DNA from: an uncultured beta proteobacterium | GTDB lineage: Bacteria; Pseudomonadota; Gammaproteobacteria; Burkholderiales; Burkholderiaceae_C | Assembly: GCA_903886275.1 (NCBI GenBank) | Contig: CAISLN010000050.1 | Location: 1 to 64,000 of the forward strand | Length of the DNA: 64,000 nt | Direction: 5' to 3' | Shown: in pieces, positions 57,679 through 64,000 of the stretch | Numbering within the stretch: the stretch's first letter is position 1 | How the letters are laid out: each line of letters opens with the position of its first letter | Notes under the pieces: generated by a model | The model's input: only the letters and a program-made list of their open reading frames with translations | Told to the model about the DNA's origin: nothing | The model's database searches: none | Translations under genes and position numbers: made by a program

Positions 57679-59141
57679 GCTGTGGCCTCCGTAAGCTGTC
57701 GTACCAGCGGTACCTTGACCGCAATGGTGGTGCCGCGCCCCGGGCGGCTAAGAATCATCAAATCACCGCCTAGCGTCAGTGCCCGCTCGCGCATGCCCAG
57801 CAACCCAAAGGTCTTCTTGATCATCACCTCGCCGGGGTCGAAGCCGCAGCCATCGTCGGCAATGCTCACATCAATCTCCCGGGGCGTAAAGTTGACCAGG
57901 ATTTTGACTTCGCTGGCACGGGCATAGCGACTGATATTGGTAAGCGACTCCTGAACGATGCGATAGATCAGCATGGCGCGCGTCTCGTCAATCGGGTCGC
58001 TAGCACCCTGGCAATCCAAGGTGCAACGTAGCGCGTTATGGCGTAAAAATTCGTCCCTCAGCCACTCGATTGCGGGCAGCAACCCTAAGTTCAACGCTTC
58101 CGGGCGCAGTACCGTGGCAATGTTTCTGACGCCCTTGATGGCCCGATCCACCAGCGCCTTCATCGCATCCACACTATCAGAAAGTCCGGGAATATCTGCG
58201 CCAAACTGCATGGGCATAACCGACAGGCGCATGCGCAGTGCCGTCATGACCTGACCCAACTCATCATGCACTTCGCGTGCAATGAGCTTTCTCTCGTTCT
58301 CGCGCGCCGCGTCATTGATCGCCGCCAGTTCCCGCAAGGACTCCTGCGACTCACTCAGCTTTTTCAGCGTCTCCTTCTTGTCGCTGGTGTTGACCAGCAC
58401 CACCGTATGCAGCAGACCATGCGGTGTATCCAAGCGGCTAAAGGTTGCCGAGGCCGGAAAGACGCTGCCATCGCTGCGCATGCAGATCAACTCGGGATTG
58501 GCGTCTATGGTGGCTTCCCCCGGCTGCGTGTTCAACTGGGTCGTCAACTTATGCAAAAACTGGACGCCCTGGGGCAGCAGGGTGTTGAGGCTCAGTCCGA
58601 TCAATTCATGGCGCTGGTAAGCAAAATGGTGTTGCGCCTGCGCATTGGTCTGGACCACCTTGAGTGCCTCATCGGCAATCAGGAAGATCACCGGCGCAAA
58701 CTCGATGACATCCCTGAACATGCCCTCCAGGCTTCGGCGCTGGGCTTGGGCAGCGAGATGCGCCTTGACCCGCGCCAGCAACACGCTGGGGCCGATGGGT
58801 TTGGTAATGTAATCCACCGCACCCAGGGCAAAGCCCTTTTCCTCGTTTTTGATGTCCGCCTTGGCGGTCAAAAAAATGACCGGTATATCGCGCGTTTTGG
58901 GATGGTCCTTGAGCAGGGCGCACACCTCGTAACCGTCCATGCCTGGCATCATGATGTCCAACAAAATCAAGTCCGGCGCGGGATCGGACTGCGCAATCTG
59001 CAGGCATTTGCGGCCATTGACCGCGCTCTTTACTTGGTAACTTCCACGCAGCAAGGCATGTATCAGCGCCAGGATTTCCGGCGTATCGTCCACCACCAAC
59101 ACCAAAGGGATCTTGCTGTATTCATAAAGTGGCGGAATCAT
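57675..59141 (-). CDS. Receiver-PAS-HisKA_3 sensor kinase
   Basis: A 488-residue soluble kinase. The N-terminal receiver has Asp62 (LILLDIMMPGMDG), a PAS domain spans about 140-255, and a HisKA_3 dimerisation helix has His292 (REVHDELGQVMTALR). The HATPase carries the NarX/DegS-type boxes (DDGCGFDPG, FGLLGMRERALTLGG). No membrane helix is present, so it senses a cytoplasmic signal or is driven by phosphorylation of its own receiver. It pairs with the adjacent NarL-type regulator. Confidence 0.92.
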   Translation of the reverse strand: MIPPLYEYSKIPLVLVVDDTPEILALIHALLRGSYQVKSAVNGRKCLQIAQSDPAPDLILLDIMMPGMDGYEVCALLKDHPKTRDIPVIFLTAKADIKNEEKGFALGAVDYITKPIGPSVLLARVKAHLAAQAQRRSLEGMFRDVIEFAPVIFLIADEALKVVQTNAQAQHHFAYQRHELIGLSLNTLLPQGVQFLHKLTTQLNTQPGEATIDANPELICMRSDGSVFPASATFSRLDTPHGLLHTVVLVNTSDKKETLKKLSESQESLRELAAINDAARENERKLIAREVHDELGQVMTALRMRLSVMPMQFGADIPGLSDSVDAMKALVDRAIKGVRNIATVLRPEALNLGLLPAIEWLRDEFLRHNALRCTLDCQGASDPIDETRAMLIYRIVQESLTNISRYARASEVKILVNFTPREIDVSIADDGCGFDPGEVMIKKTFGLLGMRERALTLGGDLMILSRPGRGTTIAVKVPLVRQLTEATA

Positions 59142-59216
59142 GGCCAAAGTCTATCGTCTTCGCGTTGCGGCCGCCATTGTTGCGCTCTGGCTGCACAACA
59201 CAGCCAGTGACAGGCC

Positions 59217-59678
59217 CTAAAGCAACTCGGGCGACTGCACCGTGACCACCAAGGCCTGTCCAAGCTCTTCGCGCTCGCGAAAACGCAGCCACCACACCGA
59301 GCCCTTCTTGAGCGCACATTCCCCGGCCTGCAGGCCTAGCAACTGCGCCACCACCCGCCCCAGCGTGGGCTGGTGACCCACCACCAGCACGCAGCCCTTG
59401 GCATGCGGCCACTGCACCAGTTCCAGCAACTGCTCGGGCGTGGCAAGCGGCGCCAGCGCAGCGCTGACTTTGTATTTGCGCCCCAGCGTACGGGCCGTCT
59501 GCTCGGCGCGCACAGCCGGACTGGCAAGCACCTTGACACTCTCGGGCAACTGCCGATCCAGCCACTCGGCCATGCGCGCGGCCTGCTTTTCGCCGCGCGG
59601 GGTGAGATAGCGGGCCATGTCATCACCCACGAGCTCCAGGTCAATGGCTTCGGCATGCCGCCATAAAACGAGATCCAT
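59217..59678 (-). CDS. sixA: Phosphohistidine phosphatase SixA
   Basis: A 153-residue phosphoglycerate-mutase-fold phosphatase with the RHA motif (WRHAEA, His8) and a second His in VGHQPTLGRV. SixA removes phosphate from Hpt-domain histidines, e.g. of ArcB or PtsP relays. It lies 13 bases after ppk on the same strand, so they probably share a transcript. ATG 59678 is preferred to GTG 59681. Confidence 0.92.
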   Translation of the reverse strand: MDLVLWRHAEAIDLELVGDDMARYLTPRGEKQAARMAEWLDRQLPESVKVLASPAVRAEQTARTLGRKYKVSAALAPLATPEQLLELVQWPHAKGCVLVVGHQPTLGRVVAQLLGLQAGECALKKGSVWWLRFREREELGQALVVTVQSPELL

Positions 59679-59691
59679 CACTGCGTCCTTT

Positions 59692-61788
59692 CTAATGGGC
59701 CTGGTTGTTGTGGCCGTACAGCAGCATCAGGCTGGCCTGGGCACCCCGGCTTTTTTTGCGCGGCATCGGTTTGACGCGCACATAGACGCCATCCGCCCCC
59801 AGCTCCCAGGCATCCACTTGGTCTTGCAAATAGACCAGCAAACACTCGTCCAGAATCCGCTTGCGGTGCAGCGCGTCGGTCACCGGCCAAGCCAGCTCCA
59901 CCCGGCGCACCATGTTGCGATTCATCCAGTCCGCGCTGGACAGGTACATGGCTTCTTGCTCACCCTGCTGAAAATAGAAGACGCGGGAATGCTCGAGAAA
60001 GCGACCAATCACCGAGCGCACGCGGATGTTCTCGGTCTGCCCCGGCAACTGGGGCGGCAGTATGCAGGCTCCGCGTACGATCAGGTCGATCTGAACGCCC
60101 TGCGCGCCAGCGCGCATCAAGCCGTAAACCAGTTCCTCATCGGTCAGCGCGTTCATCTTGACGATGACTCGGCAGACCTGCCCGGCAGCGGCGGCCCGAC
60201 CCAGTGTCTCGAGTTTGGCCAGCAAATTGCGCTGCAGATAGAACGGCGCAAGCCACAGTTTTTTGAGTGGTGGCAGCTTGCTTTGGCTGGCAAGGTGCAC
60301 AAACACCTGCTCCATATCGCTGGTCAGTGCGGCATCCGCGGTGATTTGGCTGATGTCGGTGTAGAGCTTGGCCGTGCGTGGGTTGTAGTTGCCGGTGGAC
60401 AGATGGCCGTAGAGCTTGAGCCAGCGACCCTCGCGCCGGGTGATCAGCATCATCTTGGCATGGGTCTTCAGGCCGACCACGCCATACAGCACCTGGGCGC
60501 CGATGGACTCCAGCATTTCGGCCCAGTTGATATTGGCTTCTTCGTCAAACCGCGCCTTGAGCTCCACCACCACCGTGACTTCCTTGCCCCTGCGTACCGC
60601 TTCGCGCAACAGGTCCATGAGCTCCGAATCGGGCCCGGTGCGGTAAATCGTCTGCTTGATCGCCAGCACCTGCGGGTCCTGCACCGCCGCGCGCAAAAAA
60701 TCCAACACACCGTCAAAGCTTTCAAAGGGCTGGTGTATCAGGATGTCGCCACGCTTGAGCTGCTCGAAAATCGACTGTCCGGAATCGATCTGGCGCGGGT
60801 AAGTACCCCGGTAGGGCGTGAAACACAGGTCCGGTCGATCGACCAGATCAATCATCTGCGTCAAGCGCACCAGGTTGACCGGGCCGGGTACGCGGTAGAG
60901 TGCTTTTTGCGGCAATTCAAACTGTTGCAGCAGCATCTCGGCGAGGAAGTCTGAGCAACCGGCCGACACCTCCAGGCGCACCGCTTGTCCGTAATGCCTA
61001 TGCACCAGACCCTGGCGCAGGGCGGTGCGCAGGTTCTTCACGTCTTCTTCGTCCACCGCTAGGTCCGAATGCCGGGTGACGCGGAACTGCGAGAACTGCT
61101 CCACCGTGCGCCCGGCGAACAGGTCCGCCAAATGGGCACGAATCACGCTCGAAAGGGAAACCAGCAGCACCTTGGCACCAGACTCTTTGGCCGGCATGCG
61201 GATCATGCGGGGCAACACGCGCGGTACCTTGACGATGGCGATCTCGTTGGAGCGACCAAAAGCATCCTTGCCACCCAGGCGCACAATAAAGTTCAGCGAC
61301 TTGTTGGCCACCTGCGGAAACGGATGCGATGGGTCCAGCCCCACCGGAATCAGCAGCGGTTTGACCTCCCGGTTGAAATACTGGCGCACCCAAGCGCGTT
61401 GCGCCACATTGCGCTCGCCATGGGAAATGATCTTGATGTGCTCCTTTTCGAGTGCGGGCAGCAACTGCTCGTTGTAGAGCGTGTATTGCTTGTCCACCAG
61501 CGCGTGCAAAGCAGCAGCCAATCGGTCAAAGCTCTTGACGGTGTAGGCGCCCTTGCTGTCGCGCGCCAGGTTGGCAATCAGGTGCGGTTCGGCCCGCACC
61601 TCCACAAACTCGTCCAGATTCGAAGAAACAATGCACAAGTAGCGCAGTCTCTCCAGCAGTGGCACATCTTCGCGTTCGGCCCAGTTCAATACCCGCGCGT
61701 TAAAGGCCAAAATACTGTGGTCGCGGTCCAGCAAATCGGGCAAAACGGGATGGGGGGTGCTCTTGGATGGCTCAACTAAATTCGACAT
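59692..61788 (-). CDS. ppk1: Polyphosphate kinase 1
   Basis: A 698-residue enzyme making polyphosphate from ATP. N-terminal domain (LLDRDHSILAFNARVLNWAE), head domain, and two PLD-like catalytic domains with the phosphorylated His in GLKTHAKMMLITRREG and a second conserved His/Arg set (YLSSADWMNRNMVRRVE). It is complete. A Pho-box-like site stands 51 bases before ATG 61788, and ppx lies a few genes away, so storage and use of polyphosphate are both encoded in this block. Confidence 0.97.
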   Translation of the reverse strand: MSNLVEPSKSTPHPVLPDLLDRDHSILAFNARVLNWAEREDVPLLERLRYLCIVSSNLDEFVEVRAEPHLIANLARDSKGAYTVKSFDRLAAALHALVDKQYTLYNEQLLPALEKEHIKIISHGERNVAQRAWVRQYFNREVKPLLIPVGLDPSHPFPQVANKSLNFIVRLGGKDAFGRSNEIAIVKVPRVLPRMIRMPAKESGAKVLLVSLSSVIRAHLADLFAGRTVEQFSQFRVTRHSDLAVDEEDVKNLRTALRQGLVHRHYGQAVRLEVSAGCSDFLAEMLLQQFELPQKALYRVPGPVNLVRLTQMIDLVDRPDLCFTPYRGTYPRQIDSGQSIFEQLKRGDILIHQPFESFDGVLDFLRAAVQDPQVLAIKQTIYRTGPDSELMDLLREAVRRGKEVTVVVELKARFDEEANINWAEMLESIGAQVLYGVVGLKTHAKMMLITRREGRWLKLYGHLSTGNYNPRTAKLYTDISQITADAALTSDMEQVFVHLASQSKLPPLKKLWLAPFYLQRNLLAKLETLGRAAAAGQVCRVIVKMNALTDEELVYGLMRAGAQGVQIDLIVRGACILPPQLPGQTENIRVRSVIGRFLEHSRVFYFQQGEQEAMYLSSADWMNRNMVRRVELAWPVTDALHRKRILDECLLVYLQDQVDAWELGADGVYVRVKPMPRKKSRGAQASLMLLYGHNNQAH

Positions 61789-61838
61789 GGACCCTATTCT
61801 GACAGTGACAAAACTATCGTTGATTGTTTACTTATTCA

Positions 61839-61856
61839 ATGTCAATTATGTGACGC
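61839..61856 (-). promoter_or_regulatory. Pho-box-like site upstream of ppk1
   Basis: Minus strand GCGTCAC-ATAA-TTGACAT: two half-sites at 11-base spacing with an AT-rich spacer, weaker than the pstS box. Confidence 0.5.
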
Positions 61857-62199
61857 ATATGTGTGCAAGCAACTCACCTGTACGATGCGGTGTGCGCATA
61901 CGCAACCGAAGGCGGTTATTTTTTCAATGCAGTGAACAGCCATACCCTCAGTGAAAAATTTTGGCAAAGTTACCAAGACTCTCTATAGTCCTTACTTTTT
62001 TTGGTCGCTCATGCTTATTTGTGCATCGTCGCGTATGGCCTAGTCTGGGACACCATGGCCTATTGGCTCAACCGGGAAGCACACAGCGAATTCGACAAAA
62101 GCTATGCGCTGTCCATGCTGTACAGCAACAGCCAAGCCCCGCCTGCCGATGGCTTCGCTCAGACCAAAGTGATCGGCCGCGCCAAGCGACCCAGCGCTT
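61857..62199. other. 343 bases without an assigned gene
   Basis: The stretch is AT-richer than its surroundings near 61950-62010. A plus-strand frame beginning near 62001 includes VWDTMAYWLNREAHSEFDKS and looks partly protein-like, but it runs on antisense through the acetyltransferase gene and has no clear start. I could not assign it; it may be the relic of a lost gene. Confidence 0.3.
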
Positions 62200-62700
62200 T
62201 CAGGCCAGCGACTTCTGCAGAAAACCGGCCTGCCCCGCCGCCGGGTCCAACTGGTAGTGGGCAAATCCGGCACGCGCATACAAGCGCATGGCCGAGGTAT
62301 TGCCCGACAGCACTTCCAGCGTCAGCTTGCAGGCACCACGCGCGCGGGCCACGGCCTCTGCCTCGACCAGCAGGCGCTCACCAATGCGCCGACCTCGGTA
62401 AGCCGGCAACACCGCAAGGTCGTGCACGTTGATCAAAGGCTTGCAGGCAAAGGTTGAGAAACCCTGCATGCAGTTCACCAGACCCACGGGCCTGTCCTCG
62501 CTCGCCGCGTCAAAAGCCAACAGGCTAAAGGCATTCGGCAGCCGGGACAGCTCGTCCACCAAATGGGACTTGGCGTAGTCGCTCAAGGCCTCAGCGCCAC
62601 CCATGGGGTCACGGGCATAGGCATCGAGCAGACCGACCAGCGCCTGGGCGTGCTCCGGATTGGCGTAGTCGGCGCGGCAGATGTGTATGGCATCCTTCAT
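62200..62700 (-). CDS. GNAT family N-acetyltransferase
   Basis: A 166-residue acetyl-CoA-dependent transferase. The acetyl-CoA loop is LAVLPAYRGRRIGERLLVEA, followed by a C-terminal RLYARAGFAHYQLD strand-helix. The substrate is unknown. It lies 3 bases after glmM on the same strand and is probably co-transcribed with it. Confidence 0.88.
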   Translation of the reverse strand: MKDAIHICRADYANPEHAQALVGLLDAYARDPMGGAEALSDYAKSHLVDELSRLPNAFSLLAFDAASEDRPVGLVNCMQGFSTFACKPLINVHDLAVLPAYRGRRIGERLLVEAEAVARARGACKLTLEVLSGNTSAMRLYARAGFAHYQLDPAAGQAGFLQKSLA

Positions 62701-62703
62701 GGG

Positions 62704-64000
62704 TCAGAGCTTGAGCGTGTCGGCAATGCGCTGTGCGGATTGCTGCGCCAAGCGGGCGCTGCGCGCCTCCACCATCACGCGCACCAAGGGCTCGGTGCCG
62801 CTGGCACGGATCAGCACGCGACCGGTGTCGCCCAGCTCCACTTCTACCGCCTGTGTGGCAGCCTGCATGGCGCTGTTGGACTTCCAGTCCTGGCCAGGCG
62901 CCAGGCGCACATTGATCAGGGTTTGCGGAAACAGCTCCACCCCAGCCAGCAACTGCGCCATGGACTTGCCAGAGCGCACGCAGGCCTGCAGCACTTGCAG
63001 CGCCGAAATCAGGCCGTCGCCGGTGGTGTGCTTATCCAGCGCCAACAAGTGACCCGAGCCTTCGCCGCCCAAGATCCAACCATGCTTCTCCAACTCTTCG
63101 AGCACATAGCGGTCACCCACCCTGGCGCGCACAAACTGCACATCACGGGCCTTAAGAGCCACCTCCACCGCCATATTCGTCATCAAGGTGCCAACCACAC
63201 CGGGCAGCACATTGCCGCGCCCCAGGTGGTCATCGGCCATCAGGTAGAGCAGCTCGTCGCCGTTGTACAGGCGCCCACTGCTGTCCACCAATTGCAAGCG
63301 GTCCGCATCGCCATCCAGCGCAATGCCATAGTCGGCCTGGTGCTGCTTCACCGCCGCCACCAGGGCCTGCGGGTGGGTGGCGCCCACATCCTTGTTGATA
63401 TTCACACCGTCTGGCGCGCAACCAATGGCAATCACCTCGGCACCGAGTTCGTGGAACACCTTGGGGGCAATCTGGTAGGCAGCACCATGCGCCGCATCGA
63501 CCACAATTTTCAGACCCTTGAGGGTCAGGTCATTGGAGAAGGTGCTTTTGCAAAACTCAATGTAGCGACCGGCCGCATCGTCGAGGCGGCGCGATTTGCC
63601 AAGCTTTGCCGACTCGGACCACACCGGCGCACGCTCCAACGCAGCCTCCACGGCGATTTCCCAGGCATCTGGCAGCTTGCTGCCCTTGGCGCTGAAAAAC
63701 TTGATGCCATTGTCCGCAAAGGGGTTGTGGCTGGCGCTGATGACCACGCCCAGCGATGCACGCAGCGTGCGCGTCAGGTAGGCCACGCCGGGCGTGGGCA
63801 GGGGGCCGAGCAGCACCACATCGACACCGGCCGAATTGAAGCCGCTCTCCAGCGCGCTTTCCAACATGTAGCCGGAAATGCGCGTGTCCTTGCCGATCAA
63901 CACGGTAGGTCTGTCTTCCTTTTCCTTGAGCACCTGACCAACGGCGTGCGCCAGACGCAGTACAAAGTCGGGGGTAATGGGTGACTGCCCCACCGTTCCG
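62704..64000 (-). CDS. glmM: Phosphoglucosamine mutase GlmM (5' end outside window)
   Basis: Converts glucosamine-6-phosphate to glucosamine-1-phosphate for peptidoglycan and lipopolysaccharide. The frame is open to the window edge: the first visible residues are [20 protein letters not shown], which in the family follow MTRKYFGTDGIR, so about 12 residues are missing. The GTG at 63993 is an internal Val, not the start. The catalytic Ser lies in [15 protein letters not shown]. The metal loop DGDADRL and the sugar-binding GEGSGH follow, and the C-terminal phosphate loop is [12 protein letters not shown]. Confidence 0.97.
   Translation of the reverse strand, partial: GTVGQSPITPDFVLRLAHAVGQVLKEKEDRPTVLIGKDTRISGYMLESALESGFNSAGVDVVLLGPLPTPGVAYLTRTLRASLGVVISASHNPFADNGIKFFSAKGSKLPDAWEIAVEAALERAPVWSESAKLGKSRRLDDAAGRYIEFCKSTFSNDLTLKGLKIVVDAAHGAAYQIAPKVFHELGAEVIAIGCAPDGVNINKDVGATHPQALVAAVKQHQADYGIALDGDADRLQLVDSSGRLYNGDELLYLMADDHLGRGNVLPGVVGTLMTNMAVEVALKARDVQFVRARVGDRYVLEELEKHGWILGGEGSGHLLALDKHTTGDGLISALQVLQACVRSGKSMAQLLAGVELFPQTLINVRLAPGQDWKSNSAMQAATQAVEVELGDTGRVLIRASGTEPLVRVMVEARSARLAQQSAQRIADTLKL

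Overview
The window reads as chromosomal DNA of a Burkholderiales bacterium, most likely of the Comamonadaceae (Rhodoferax/Polaromonas-like). This rests on GC-rich coding, the gene order dnaX-ybaB-recR, trxA-rho-rpmE (type B L31), the order of the phosphate genes, and protein styles typical of that family. That is inference from gene content; no 16S gene is present. Both ends cut genes: mutS lacks about 18 N-terminal residues and glmM lacks its first few residues.

Layout. 1-12.9 kb: mutS, a chemotaxis receptor with an odd start region, a stand-alone Anbu-type proteasome homologue, a hydrolase, uppP, a split MacA/MacB-like efflux system, a YidB-like protein, a P-loop NTPase and an amino-acid-binding lipoprotein. 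13-16.4 kb: a small lipoprotein gene broken by a stop in its signal peptide, a membrane protein and glnS. 16.4-20.7 kb is a scrap-yard: an IS66-type element splitting a small gene, a duplicated 5' end of a DUF924 gene flanking a complete toxin-antitoxin pair, a winged-helix fragment, a nucleotidyltransferase/HEPN pair whose HEPN partner is cut off, and an antisense OST-HTH-like remnant. 20.7-24.3 kb: MAPEG, recR, ybaB, dnaX (with an A9 slippery run) and the divergent 4.5S SRP RNA.

24.4-39.2 kb is a stress and quality-control island: a second-type Lon, a fused Memo-AMMECR1 protein with its radical SAM partner, PolX/PHP, two BON-domain proteins, a cyclopropane fatty acid synthase overlapping an adenylate-forming ligase, a divergent GroEL without GroES, a YghU-type GST and a glycine-zipper protein. 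Five copies of a 14-bp palindrome of the form TTGYGAAT..RCAA lie in three intergenic regions of this island, at lon/Memo and around the BON genes and cfa. They suggest one shared, unnamed regulator with Crp/Fnr-like site geometry. This is the most interesting signal I found.

39.2-48 kb: a PhnD-like binding protein co-transcribed with a hybrid kinase, a flavoprotein, trxA, rho, rpmE and a large membrane protein. 47.7-62 kb is the phosphate/polyphosphate block: pstSCAB-phoU-phoB-phoR on the minus strand, a divergent fasciclin lipoprotein, ppx, a NarL-type two-component pair, sixA and ppk. Pho-box-like repeats stand before pstS, before the fasciclin gene and before ppk. The window closes with a GNAT acetyltransferase and glmM.
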